The notes beneath the pieces are model-generated. The model had not been told where the DNA came from, made no database searches, and worked only from the letters and a program-made list of their open reading frames with translations. A stretch of DNA of 64,000 nt, taken from NCBI GenBank assembly GCA_036381595.1, contig DASVCN010000009.1, positions 32,860 through 96,859 on the forward strand, written 5' to 3'. A program made the position numbers and the translations under genes. The DNA comes from Trueperaceae bacterium (GTDB lineage: Bacteria > Deinococcota > Deinococci > Deinococcales > Trueperaceae). Below, in pieces: positions 25,220-34,719 of this stretch; positions within the stretch are counted from its first letter, which is position 1, and each line of letters opens with the position of its first letter.

Positions 25220-25705
25220 ATGGAGATCCTGGCGGCCCTCGTCTTCCTGCTCCTCTTCGCCGTCGCCCTGGCAGGTATAATCCTGCCGGTCCTGCCCGGT
25301 GTACCGATCGCCGCTCTGGGGGCGCTGCTTGCCGGCTGGATTACCGGGTTCGAGCGCCTCTCGCTCATCCCGCTCATCATCGTTGGCGCTCTGACCGTGC
25401 TGGCCCAACTGGTAGAGATAGGTTCTTCCTGGGTCGGGGCGCGCTACTACGGGGCGGGCCGGCCTGGCCTCTGGGGGGGCGTGATCGGTTCGCTCATGGG
25501 CCTGATCCTCTTCCCTCCGTTCGGCTTCCTCGTAGGGGCCCTCGTGGGAGCCGTGCTGTTCGAACTGTTGGCGGGACGGGCCTTCAACGAAGCGGTGAAG
25601 GCGGGTGTCGGGGCGTTCGTGGGGACGCTCGGGGGAGCCGTAGCGAAAGTCGTGATCCTGGTGGCGATCGGCGTCGTGGTGCTGCCTCGCTTGTGGCCGT
25701 GGTGA
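25220..25705 (+). CDS. DUF456 membrane protein
   Basis: A 161-residue integral membrane protein with four to five hydrophobic segments, starting MEILAALVFLLLFAVALAG. Glycine-zipper stretches such as GGVIGSLMGLILFPPFGFLV and GAFVGTLGGAVAKVV, together with the PVLPGVPIAALGALLAGW motif, match the DUF456 family. No function is known for that family. It probably shares the promoter of the Mog-fold gene upstream. Confidence 0.85.
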   Translation: MEILAALVFLLLFAVALAGIILPVLPGVPIAALGALLAGWITGFERLSLIPLIIVGALTVLAQLVEIGSSWVGARYYGAGRPGLWGGVIGSLMGLILFPPFGFLVGALVGAVLFELLAGRAFNEAVKAGVGAFVGTLGGAVAKVVILVAIGVVVLPRLWPW

Positions 25706-25770
25706 TCAGCTTCGAACTGCTCCACGCGTGGCGCGGGGCGACTTGCGCCCAAGTCTGCGCCCGAGACCTC

Positions 25771-25776
25771 TATACT
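25771..25776 (+). promoter_or_regulatory. lgt promoter -10 box TATACT
   Basis: A consensus-like TATACT 68 bases before the lgt ATG; no convincing -35 at the right spacing. A short UUCG-type hairpin (CGTCT/AGACG at 25777-25791) would lie at the 5' end of the mRNA. Confidence 0.5.
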
Positions 25777-25843
25777 CGTCTTTCGGAGACGAAGTCACGG
25801 GTCGCCGCTGCCAGTCTGGCTTCGGCGTGAAGGAGTAGAGGAC

Positions 25844-26758
25844 ATGGATCCCATCATGCTGCAGATCGGGCCGCTGGCCATCCGCTGGTACGGCTTCCTT
25901 ATCGCCGCCGGAGTGCTCGTAGGGTCCCTCTGGGCGACCAGGCTCGCGCCGTCGAGAGGCGTCGATCCCGAGAAGCTCCTCGACTCGGCGCCGCTGCTGG
26001 TCGTAGCCGGCATCATCGGCGCCCGCCTGGTGTACGTGCTCACCAGTCCCGATGCCTTCTTCGGGCCCGATGGCAACTGGGTCGATGCTTTCAAGGTGTG
26101 GCAGGGGGGCATATCGATCCATGGTGGGATCCTCGGCATAGTCCTTGCGCTCTGGGGCTACGCGCGGGTCCGGAAGATGAACATGTGGGCCGCGCTCGAC
26201 GTGATGACGCTCGTCGGGGCGCTCGGAATCATCGGCGGACGGATCGGCAACTTCATGAACGGCAGCGACACCGGCGGGCGTCCCACCGACTGGGCGATCG
26301 GCTTCGACTGGCCCCCTCCGGGTACCGACACCCTGGGCGCCTTCGGCCGCACCATCTTCGGCGACCCGCTCTGGCTCTACGGGCCGCCCGCCTGCACCAA
26401 CGTGGCGGTGGGCGAACCGTGCACCGTTCACCTCACTCCGCTCTACGGGGCCATCATCGGCGTGATCCTGGTCTTCGTGTGCCTCTGGGCGCTGGGCCGC
26501 AGCAAGGCTCCCGGCTTCGCCTTCTGGCAGTTCGTCCTCTGGTACTCCGTCCTCCGCTCGCTGCTCGAGGAGCCGTTCCGCGACAACCCACTGGTGTGGC
26601 CCGTCTACCTCAACGAGAGCGCAGGCATCGGCTTCTTCACCCTCACCCAGCTGGTGAGCATCCCGATCATCCTCGTCGCCATCTACATCCTGCTCACCAT
26701 GGATCCGGACGCCGAGGAGCGCCGCGAACGACTCGCCATGCGGGCCCGGCGACGCTGA
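25844..26758 (+). CDS. lgt: prolipoprotein diacylglyceryl transferase
   Basis: This inner-membrane enzyme transfers diacylglycerol from phosphatidylglycerol to the lipobox cysteine of lipoproteins such as the RlpA encoded here. The 304-residue protein has seven hydrophobic segments. Key motifs are LAIRWYGFLIAAGVLVG near 6-22, GGISIHGGILG near 88-98 with the essential His, the signature GRIGNFMNG near 133-142, and the Arg in LLEEPFRDNP near 245. An extra loop (about residues 150-190) between the signature and the HLTPLYG segment makes it somewhat longer than E. coli Lgt (291). GGAG lies ten bases before the ATG. Confidence 0.94.
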   Translation: MDPIMLQIGPLAIRWYGFLIAAGVLVGSLWATRLAPSRGVDPEKLLDSAPLLVVAGIIGARLVYVLTSPDAFFGPDGNWVDAFKVWQGGISIHGGILGIVLALWGYARVRKMNMWAALDVMTLVGALGIIGGRIGNFMNGSDTGGRPTDWAIGFDWPPPGTDTLGAFGRTIFGDPLWLYGPPACTNVAVGEPCTVHLTPLYGAIIGVILVFVCLWALGRSKAPGFAFWQFVLWYSVLRSLLEEPFRDNPLVWPVYLNESAGIGFFTLTQLVSIPIILVAIYILLTMDPDAEERRERLAMRARRR

Positions 26759-26760
26759 CG

Positions 26761-27738
26761 GTGTCCCGCGAGTTCTCGGCGGTCATACTCGCCGCCGGCC
26801 ACGGCACGAGGATGAAGTCGAGCCTGCCCAAGATGCTCCACGCGGTCGCCGGCAGACCGCTGCTCGAGCACGTCGTCCGGGCGGTGCTGCCGCTGCAACC
26901 GGAGCGCACGATACTGGTCGTCGGCCATGGGGCCGAGCGAGTGAGACAGCACTTCTCCGACTTCGACGTCTCCTTCGCCCTGCAGGAGGAACAGCTCGGC
27001 ACGGGTCACGCTCTGAAGACGGCTCTGCCCGCTCTGGCCGACATCCCCGGGGACATCATGGTCCTGACCGGCGACAGTCCGCTGCTGACGAGCCAGACCC
27101 TCGAGGCGCTGCGCTCCGGGCACCAGCGGAGTAGGGCGGGGATGACCATGCTCACCTACGTCGTGCAGGATCCGACCGGCCTGGGCAGGGTGGTCCGTGA
27201 CGACCGGGGTCGGCTGGCCCGGATCGTCGAGGAGAAGGATGCGAGCGAGTCCGAACGCCGCATCCGCGAGATAAGCCCCGGCCTCTTCATCTTCGACCGG
27301 CACGTGTTCGATTTCATCGGAAGGCTGAGCAACGACAACGCGCAAGGGGAGTACTACCTGCCGGATCTGTCGCGGTTCTACCTGGAAGCTGGGCTGGGGG
27401 TGCATACCGTCGAGGGTGAAGACGAGACCGGACTCCTGGTCGGCGTGAACGACCGGTCGCAACTGGCGTGCGCCGAGCGGATACTTCGGGAGCGGATCCG
27501 CCGCCACTGGATGGCCGAGGGGGTGAGCATGGTCGCCCCGGAGCAGACCTTCATAGACGACACCGTCGAGTTGGGCCGCGACGTCATCCTCGAACCGGGT
27601 GTGGTGCTCCGCGGCGCGGTCCGTCTGGGCGAGGGGGTCCGAGTGGGCGCCTACTCGGTCCTCGAGGACGTGACAGTTCCGCCCGGCGAAGCGATAGCAC
27701 CGCACACCGTTAGGCTCAGGGCAGAAGCGGCCGGCTGA
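26761..27738 (+). CDS. GlmU-like UDP-GlcNAc pyrophosphorylase with truncated acetyltransferase domain
   Basis: The GTG start lies two bases after the lgt stop, with no binding site, implying coupling. Residues 1-230 are a complete uridylyltransferase: [62 protein letters not shown] and [11 protein letters not shown]. In full GlmU (about 450 residues) a left-handed beta helix with the acetyl-CoA site follows; here only about four hexapeptide turns remain before the stop at residue 326. The protein should make UDP-GlcNAc from GlcNAc-1-P but cannot acetylate GlcN-1-P. No frame beyond the stop continues the helix. A second full GlmU elsewhere is possible. Confidence 0.85.
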   Translation: MSREFSAVILAAGHGTRMKSSLPKMLHAVAGRPLLEHVVRAVLPLQPERTILVVGHGAERVRQHFSDFDVSFALQEEQLGTGHALKTALPALADIPGDIMVLTGDSPLLTSQTLEALRSGHQRSRAGMTMLTYVVQDPTGLGRVVRDDRGRLARIVEEKDASESERRIREISPGLFIFDRHVFDFIGRLSNDNAQGEYYLPDLSRFYLEAGLGVHTVEGEDETGLLVGVNDRSQLACAERILRERIRRHWMAEGVSMVAPEQTFIDDTVELGRDVILEPGVVLRGAVRLGEGVRVGAYSVLEDVTVPPGEAIAPHTVRLRAEAAG

Positions 27739-27812
27739 ACGCCTTCGATCACGTCTTCATCGACACGGGGGCCAGGTCCACCGGTGCTAGAGTGGTGGGC
27801 GGTGATCGGCTG

Positions 27813-28964
<1,152 letters not shown>

Positions 28965-28980
28965 AGCTGAGCCCGGCCCG

Positions 28981-29802
28981 CTAGCCGCGCCGTTGCCTGG
29001 CGGCCTCGTAGAGGACCAGGGTGGCGGCGCAGGCCACGTTGAGCGATGAAGCCGAGCCCGTCATGGGGATGGCGATCGTCTCGTCGGCCATATCGGCGTA
29101 AGCATGGCTGAGGCCGTCAGTTTCGTTGCCGACGAGCAGAAGGGTAGGTCGCCAGAAGTTGCACTCGTAGACTAGTTTAGCAGCGCGGGCACTGGTGCCC
29201 ACCACCTGCAGGTCACCGTACTCCTCCCGGATCCTCGTAAGCAGAGGTTCCAGGTCTCTTGCGGACCGAAGGCGCACGACCGGGAGGGCGAAGAGAGAAC
29301 CCGTCGATGCGGCGACAGCCTGCGGATCGTAGGGGTCGGCGGAGTGTCCGGTGACGATCAGACCGTCGGCTCCCAGGGCGTCACACGACCGTACGAGCGT
29401 GCCCAGATTGCCGGGATAGTTCGGCCGGTCGAAGACGACGACGAGGGGCGGGGTACCGAGCGTGATCCTGCCGATGTCGTCTTCCGGAATCTCCACCAGA
29501 GCTACGATCTCCGAGGCCTCGCGCTTGTTGCTCAGCTTCGCGTGAAGCGCTGCCGGCAGGGTGTAGTGCGTGTCAGCGGCGCTCGCGTCGACGATGCTCC
29601 TGGCCCAGTCGGAGAGCCGCCGGTCGGAGGGGAGGACCAGGCCCTTGATGGGCCAGCCGCCAGAGAGGGCCGTCTCGAGCTGGCGGACACCCTCGACGGG
29701 GAAGAGGCGGAGCCTATGCCTGAGATTACGGTTGCTGCGCAGTGCGTCGAGTCGCTGGAAGTCGGCGTTCTCGTTCGGGAGGTGGATGCGTCTGGCGGCC
29801 AT
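28981..29802 (-). CDS. TrmH/SpoU family RNA 2'-O-methyltransferase
   Basis: A 273-residue SPOUT-fold methyltransferase. The N-terminal 110 residues resemble the substrate-binding domain of rRNA-type members (RLFPVEGVRQLETAL near 35-49). The catalytic domain has the three SpoU motifs: YPGNLGTLVRSCDALGADG, LLLVGNETDGLS and IPMTGSASSLNVACAATLVL, with the Asn, Glu and Ser-Leu-Asn residues needed for SAM knot binding. It converges on carA with 16 bases between. Its target nucleotide cannot be read from the sequence. GATACT lies six bases before the ATG. Confidence 0.9.
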   Translation of the reverse strand: MAARRIHLPNENADFQRLDALRSNRNLRHRLRLFPVEGVRQLETALSGGWPIKGLVLPSDRRLSDWARSIVDASAADTHYTLPAALHAKLSNKREASEIVALVEIPEDDIGRITLGTPPLVVVFDRPNYPGNLGTLVRSCDALGADGLIVTGHSADPYDPQAVAASTGSLFALPVVRLRSARDLEPLLTRIREEYGDLQVVGTSARAAKLVYECNFWRPTLLLVGNETDGLSHAYADMADETIAIPMTGSASSLNVACAATLVLYEAARQRRG

Positions 29803-29822
29803 TCCGCCAGTATCCAGCGGAA

Positions 29823-29846
29823 GGGCCCTCGCGTGAGCGAGGGCCC
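29823..29846 (-). terminator. hairpin after the DEAD-box helicase gene
   Basis: GGGCCCTCGC and GCGAGGGCCC form a perfect 10-bp stem closed by GTGA. It lies 54 bases past the helicase stop and 20 bases before the TrmH-type start, on the minus strand. Only a short TTCC follows. Confidence 0.6.
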
Positions 29847-29899
29847 GATGTCATCCGTTCCCCGTTGGGCCGGATCTCAGAAGTCGGTCGCGACTTGGG

Positions 29900-31411
29900 T
29901 CAGTCGTTGCCCTGGGTTCCGCTGGTGCGGTGACTGACCGAGCCGCTGCGGTTACCGCGCGATCCCTTGCTGCCACCGCGGTTCCGGCCCCCGCGACCGC
30001 GCGAACCGCGCCTCCTGGAGCCGCTGTCGCCGCCTGCGAAGGCGCCGCCTGTACGCTCCTGCGAACGATTGTTGGTGCCGGAGGGCTCGCTGGTTCGCTT
30101 GCCGTCGCCGCCGGAGGCGGTCGAGGAGCCTGCGGAGGCGCCGCCGCGGCTCGAACCGTTGCCGTTGCCAGCGCGCGCGCCCGAACCGTTGCCGTTGCGG
30201 TTCGTGTTCGCTCTGCCGTTATCCCGCCGACCGCCCGCGCCCCGCTGGCCCCGATCCCGGCTCGTCCCCGCGCCGCCGGCGGCATCGATCGGCAGGTAGC
30301 CGAAGCCGTCGATCTCGAGCCGCTCCAGGCGCATCCCGAGCTCCCGCTCTATGGTTCGGATCGCCTTGTCGTCTTCACCGGTGACGAAGGTGTAGGCCTG
30401 GCCGCTACGGGCCGCGCGACCGGTACGGCCGATGCGGTGCGTGTAGGCGTCGCCGGTGGAGGGAACGTCGTAGTTGATGACGTGGGTGACGCGGGAGATG
30501 TCGATACCCCGAGCGGCGATGTCGGTCGCCACCATGATGTGGAACTTTCCGTCCCGGAAGCCGTCCAGCGCCTGTTGACGCTTGTTCTGCGAGAGGTTTC
30601 CCTGCAGTGAGGTGACGAAGAAGTTCTCCCGGTCGAGTTGCTGGGCGAGACGTTTCGCGCCGTGCTTGGTGCGGGTGAAGACGAGCGCCGAACGACTGTC
30701 CTCCCGGCGAAGCAGGTGCTTCAGGAGCTCCGTCTTCTGCTCCTTGGCGACCGGGTAGAGAGCGTGCGCTACCGTTTCGGCCGGGGCCGCTCGGCCTATC
30801 TCGACTGTGATGGGGCGGTCGAGCACCCCGTGGGCAAGCTGCCGTAGTTCGTCGGGCATGGTGGCCGAGAAGAGCAGCCGCTGCGCCTTCGCAGGGACCT
30901 GCTTCATTATCCGCTTGATGGCGGGCAGGAAGCCCATGTCGAACATGTGGTCGGCTTCGTCGAGCACGACCGCTTCGAGTCTCGAGAGGTCGGCGTCGCG
31001 CTGCTGCATGTGATCGAGCAATCGGCCCGGGCAGGCCACGATGATCTCGCTGCGCCCCTTCAGGGCTCGGATCTGCGGAGCCTTGCCGACGCCGCCGTAA
31101 ACGGTCGCCGAGCGCAGCCCGGTCGAGCGGCCCAACAGGCTTATCTCGCCGTGGATCTGCTCGGCCAGTTCGCGGGTCGGAGCGACGATGAGGGCGCGCA
31201 CGAAGCCGCGTGGACCGTCGATCAGTCGTTGTAGCAGTGGCAGGACGAACGCTGCGGTTTTACCCGTGCCGGTCTGGGCGAGCCCCAGTACGTCGCGTCC
31301 GGCGAGGGCAGCGGGGATCGTCTTCTGCTGGATGGGTGTGGGGGTGGTGTATCCGGCAGCGGCCACGCCTGCTGCCACCTTCGGGTGGAGCCCGAAATCT
31401 TCGAAAGCCAT
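29900..31411 (-). CDS. DEAD-box ATP-dependent RNA helicase with RG-rich tail
   Basis: A 503-residue helicase. The start ATG at 31411 has AAGGAAGG seven bases upstream. The core (residues 1-365) shows the Q motif TPTPIQQKTIPAAL, Walker A AQTGTGKTAAF, DEAD, SAT, ARGIDIS and HRIGRTGRA. The last 130 residues are low complexity, rich in Gly, Arg, Asn and Ser with RGG-like repeats, as in RhlE/CsdA-type helicases that act in ribosome assembly and cold adaptation. The tail probably binds RNA non-specifically. A hairpin (31431-31455) lies in its 5' leader. Antisense frames over the tail are artefacts of its composition. Confidence 0.95.
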   Translation of the reverse strand: MAFEDFGLHPKVAAGVAAAGYTTPTPIQQKTIPAALAGRDVLGLAQTGTGKTAAFVLPLLQRLIDGPRGFVRALIVAPTRELAEQIHGEISLLGRSTGLRSATVYGGVGKAPQIRALKGRSEIIVACPGRLLDHMQQRDADLSRLEAVVLDEADHMFDMGFLPAIKRIMKQVPAKAQRLLFSATMPDELRQLAHGVLDRPITVEIGRAAPAETVAHALYPVAKEQKTELLKHLLRREDSRSALVFTRTKHGAKRLAQQLDRENFFVTSLQGNLSQNKRQQALDGFRDGKFHIMVATDIAARGIDISRVTHVINYDVPSTGDAYTHRIGRTGRAARSGQAYTFVTGEDDKAIRTIERELGMRLERLEIDGFGYLPIDAAGGAGTSRDRGQRGAGGRRDNGRANTNRNGNGSGARAGNGNGSSRGGASAGSSTASGGDGKRTSEPSGTNNRSQERTGGAFAGGDSGSRRRGSRGRGGRNRGGSKGSRGNRSGSVSHRTSGTQGND

Positions 31412-31430
31412 AGAGAGTCCTTCCTTGGCC

Positions 31431-31455
31431 AACGCGCCGTTGGAGCAGGCGCGTT
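31431..31455 (-). promoter_or_regulatory. 5' leader hairpin of the DEAD-box helicase gene
   Basis: AACGCGCC and GGCGCGTT form an 8-bp stem over a 9-base loop, ending 20 bases before the helicase ATG and just upstream of its binding site. The 219-base gap to the permease gene also holds a TAGTAT box near 31580 on the minus strand. A structured leader suggests post-transcriptional control. Confidence 0.45.
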
Positions 31456-31630
31456 ACAAACATGTCAGCCAAGTCGCACTCTTTGGCCGATTGTCGTCGT
31501 TGATCCGCCGCCGGTGGAAATCTCGATTCGGCGGCCAGATGAGGTGCTACCCGGTCGGTAGCTGATGTCACCATACTACAAGCACGTGGCCGGAAGCGTT
31601 CGGGACCGACATCGTCCCAGGATCGCCCCC

Positions 31631-32782
31631 TCAGGCCGGCAGCCCACCTTCTTCCCGATGCCACGGTTCCAGGACCTCCCGGGCGAGCCCACGCCCCCGC
31701 TCGGTGAGGTTCAGCTTCTCCGCCTCGACCCGGATCAGGCCGGCGTCCTCCGCCTCGTGGACGATCCGTTCTACCTTCGTCGCTCGCCAGTGAAGATGCT
31801 CGGTAAGGGCCGCGACCCGGTTCTCCTCCTCCTCGCCGGCGCGCCCCTCGTGGTTGAAGAGGTGCACGACCAGCGCCCGGCGATCGATCCCCGCGTGCTG
31901 GCGGCGGCGCCTCGACTCCTGAGCGATGAGGCCGTAGCGTGGCCCGAATAGCAGCGCAAGCAGCAGGAACGCGCCGGTGCACAGGGCCATCATCCCGCCT
32001 ATGGAGACGTTCCAGAGCACCGCCAGGTAGTAACCGGCCACGCTCGCTACGACGGCGATCACCGAGCCGTAGAGGATCATCCGCCAGAGCCTGTCGGTCA
32101 CGAGGTAAGCCGCCGACGGCGGCACGATGACGAAGGCGACGAAGAGGACGGCTCCCACGGCATCGAAGGCGGCCACGGCGGTGGCGCTCGTGAGAGTGAG
32201 GAGCAGGTAGAAGAGCAGGGCCGGCATGAACCCGAGCGCTCGGGCCAGTCCTTCGTCGAACGCCATCAGCTTCAGCTCCTTGTAGAGCAGCGTGACGAAG
32301 AGGAGATTGACGGCCGTGATCACCGACATCGACACCAGCGCCAGCGGCGCCTCGGTCCCGCCGATCTGGATGGTATCGAGCCAGACGAACCCGATCTCAC
32401 CCAACAGAACGGTGTGGGTGTCGATGTGTACGTCCCTCGCGAAGAGGTTGAGCAGCAGTACCCCGATCGAGAAGAGGGCAGGGAAGACCAGACCGATCGC
32501 GGCGTCGTTCTTGACCCGGCGGGTGCGTGCCAGCATCTCGATGAGGAGGACGGTGAGGACACCGGTGAGCGCCGCACCGATTATCTGGACGGGCCCGCTC
32601 GCCTGGCCCGTGAGCATCCAGACTATGACGATCCCGAAAACGATCGAGTGGCTGATCGCGTCGGTGAGCATGCTGCTTCGCATGAGCACCAGGAAGGTGC
32701 CGAGCAGCGAGGCCGCGATGCCGACGAGGGCGCCGGTGGCCATGATGGAGAAGGGGATGTCGAGGAGCAGCTGGGAGATCAC
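31631..32782 (-). CDS. metal (Mn/Zn/Fe) ABC transporter permease with fused C-terminal winged helix, second permease
   Basis: The protein has 383 residues. Residues 1-285 are an ABC-3 family permease with eight to nine transmembrane segments (LLGTFLVLMRSSMLTDAISH near 27-46 and AVGAVLFVAFVIVPPSAAYL near 215 are typical). The last 95 residues are soluble: a basic RRRRQHAGIDRR linker, then a DtxR-like winged helix (HLHWRATKVERIVHEAEDAG, LNLTERGRGLA). Such fusions put a metal-repressor-type DNA-binding fold on the cytosolic face of the permease. GTG start, overlapping the preceding permease stop by four bases. Last gene of the four-gene operon. Confidence 0.92.
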   Translation of the reverse strand: MISQLLLDIPFSIMATGALVGIAASLLGTFLVLMRSSMLTDAISHSIVFGIVIVWMLTGQASGPVQIIGAALTGVLTVLLIEMLARTRRVKNDAAIGLVFPALFSIGVLLLNLFARDVHIDTHTVLLGEIGFVWLDTIQIGGTEAPLALVSMSVITAVNLLFVTLLYKELKLMAFDEGLARALGFMPALLFYLLLTLTSATAVAAFDAVGAVLFVAFVIVPPSAAYLVTDRLWRMILYGSVIAVVASVAGYYLAVLWNVSIGGMMALCTGAFLLLALLFGPRYGLIAQESRRRRQHAGIDRRALVVHLFNHEGRAGEEEENRVAALTEHLHWRATKVERIVHEAEDAGLIRVEAEKLNLTERGRGLAREVLEPWHREEGGLPA

Positions 32783-33933
32783 CGCGCCTCGCGCTCCTCG
32801 TTACCGCCGTCGAGCTGGGTGACGACCCGTGACGCCTCCCGGCGGCCGGAGTCGGTCAACTCCCAGTGCGCCCCTTCTTCCGGCATGTGTTCGACGCGGT
32901 TCACCAGACCCCGCCGTTCGAGCGATCCCAGACTCGCGCCGGTGGGCCTGCCGTGGAAGGCGTCCAGCATCCCCTGCTCGGCCGCGTAGCCGGGGTCGTC
33001 ATGCTCCTGGGCGACACGACTCAGGCTCAACAGGACCCGGTTCTCGAGCAGTGAACGCTGATAGGTCCGCCGTTCCAGCTCGGCCCACAACAGGCCTCGA
33101 CGGGGCGCGAAGAGCAGCGAGAGGAGCACCACGACCGTGATCGCGAGGACGATCAGGGGTCCGGTGGCCAGGTTGGGTCCCGTGGCGCTGACAACCGCTC
33201 CGGTCACCCCGCCGAACGCCCCTATGAGGGCAGACAGCACAACCATCTGCTCCAGTCGGCGGCTCCACTGTCGGGCGGCTGCCGCCGGTGCGACGATCAT
33301 CGCGGCCATCAGCACCACGCCCACGAGTTGCAGTCCGATGACGATTGCGAGCGCGATGAGCAGTGTCAGCGACGTCTCCAGCAGCACTACGGGTAGACCC
33401 AGCGACCCGGCGAAACTCGCATCGAACGTCACGAGCTTGAACTCCTTCCAGAAGGCCGCGAGCAGGAGTAGCGCCAACAGCGTGAGGCCGCCCATGAGCC
33501 ACAGGTCGCTGCGCAAGATGGCGGCCGCCTGACCGAAGAGGAAGGAATCGAGACCGGCTTGCGAGGCGTTGCCGGTCTGCTGGATGCGGGTGAGGAGGAC
33601 GACGCCGAGGGCGAAGAAGATGGAGAGCGCTGCGCCGAGCGCCGCATCGGTCTTGAGTCGGCTGCGGCGGGTGAGGACCAGCACGAGCAGGGCGGCGGCA
33701 GCGCCGGTGAGGAGAGCGCCGGCAGTGATGCTCTCGAGGTTGCGGGTGCCGGCGACCATGAACCCGAGGGCGACACCGGGGAGTGTGGCGTGCGAGAGGG
33801 CGTCGCCCAGAAGACTCTGCTGACGCAACACGGCGAAGACGCCCAGTGCCCCGCTGCTCAACCCGAGCAGGGCCGCCCCTGCCATCACGTTCTGGATCGT
33901 GTAATCGGAGAGGAAGGCGATGAGCCCGTCCAC
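32779..33933 (-). CDS. metal (Mn/Zn/Fe) ABC transporter permease with fused C-terminal winged helix, first permease
   Basis: The 384-residue protein is a paralogue of the next gene. The N-terminal 290 residues are an ABC-3 permease (FAVLRQQSLLGDALSHATLPG near 32-52, LQLVGVVLMAAMIVAPAAAA near 200). The C-terminal 95 residues again form a winged-helix-like cytosolic domain (LLENRVLLSLSRVAQEHDD, GASLGSLERRGLVNRVEHM, HWELTDSGRREASRVV). So both permeases of the heterodimer carry the same kind of tail. The GTG start is three bases after the ATPase stop. It acts with the ATPase and the binding protein encoded upstream. Confidence 0.92.
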   Translation of the reverse strand: MDGLIAFLSDYTIQNVMAGAALLGLSSGALGVFAVLRQQSLLGDALSHATLPGVALGFMVAGTRNLESITAGALLTGAAAALLVLVLTRRSRLKTDAALGAALSIFFALGVVLLTRIQQTGNASQAGLDSFLFGQAAAILRSDLWLMGGLTLLALLLLAAFWKEFKLVTFDASFAGSLGLPVVLLETSLTLLIALAIVIGLQLVGVVLMAAMIVAPAAAARQWSRRLEQMVVLSALIGAFGGVTGAVVSATGPNLATGPLIVLAITVVVLLSLLFAPRRGLLWAELERRTYQRSLLENRVLLSLSRVAQEHDDPGYAAEQGMLDAFHGRPTGASLGSLERRGLVNRVEHMPEEGAHWELTDSGRREASRVVTQLDGGNEEREAR

Positions 33934-33936
33934 GCG

Positions 33937-34719
33937 TCACTCTCCCTCGGCACTCACCGTTGCCGGCTCGTTGGCGTGCAGGAGTGCCGCCTGACCTCCG
34001 TAGGCGGCGCGGAGATTAGCGGCGTTGTAGACCTGCTCAACGGGCCCCTGGGCGATGGCGCGCACGTTGAGGATGAGCAGCCAGTCGAAGTAAGAGCGAA
34101 CCGTCTGCAGGTCGTGGTGTACGGCGATGACGGTCTTGCCGCCGGCCCGCAACTCGCGGAGGATCTCGATGATCGCTCTCTCGGTGGTCGCGTCCACGCC
34201 CGCGAACGGCTCGTCCAGGAAGTAGACGTCAGCTTCCTGCACCAGCGCCCGGGCCAGGAACACCCGCTGTTGCTGACCGCCCGACAGCTCGCTGATCTGA
34301 CGGTCGGCGAGTTCGCCCATGCCCACCATAGCGAGTGCGGCCCGCGCCTTGTCGACCTCCCGCGCCCCCGGCCTCCTGAACCATCCGAGCTGGCCGTAGA
34401 GCCCCATGGAGACTACGTCGAGGGCGGTCGTCGGGAAGTCCCAGTCGACGCTCGAACGCTGCGGGACGTAACCCACGCGGCGTCGCTGCTCCCGGTAGGG
34501 CCGGCCGTGGATGTAGACGTGGCCCGCGGCGGGTTTCACCAGGCCCAGGACCGTCTTTATCAGCGTGCTCTTGCCGGCCCCGTTCGGTCCGATGATGCCC
34601 GCCAGCACTCCCGGGGGGACGTCGAGGTCTATGTCCCAGAGGACCGGACGATCGTGGTAGCTGACAGTGAGGTCCTCGACATGGACAGCCAGACTCGGTT
34701 CGTGCCGACCCTCACTCAT
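33937..34719 (-). CDS. metal ABC transporter ATP-binding protein
   Basis: A 260-residue ABC ATPase with Walker A IGPNGAGKSTLIKT near 40-53, the Q-loop region VGYVPQRSSVDWDFP near 85 characteristic of Mn/Zn importers (the DWDFP stretch), signature LSGGQQQRVFLARALV near 143 and the switch His in VIAVHHDL near 200. Its ATG overlaps the binding-protein stop by eight bases. It powers import of Mn2+, Zn2+ or Fe2+ through the two permeases downstream. The C-terminal extension after residue 230 is short and unremarkable. Confidence 0.94.
   Translation of the reverse strand: MSEGRHEPSLAVHVEDLTVSYHDRPVLWDIDLDVPPGVLAGIIGPNGAGKSTLIKTVLGLVKPAAGHVYIHGRPYREQRRRVGYVPQRSSVDWDFPTTALDVVSMGLYGQLGWFRRPGAREVDKARAALAMVGMGELADRQISELSGGQQQRVFLARALVQEADVYFLDEPFAGVDATTERAIIEILRELRAGGKTVIAVHHDLQTVRSYFDWLLILNVRAIAQGPVEQVYNAANLRAAYGGQAALLHANEPATVSAEGE

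Noticed and set aside
29930..30610. Open frames antisense to the helicase tail (Ala/Pro-rich)
   Set aside because: They mirror the Gly/Arg/Asn-rich low-complexity tail of the helicase; no independent start signal.
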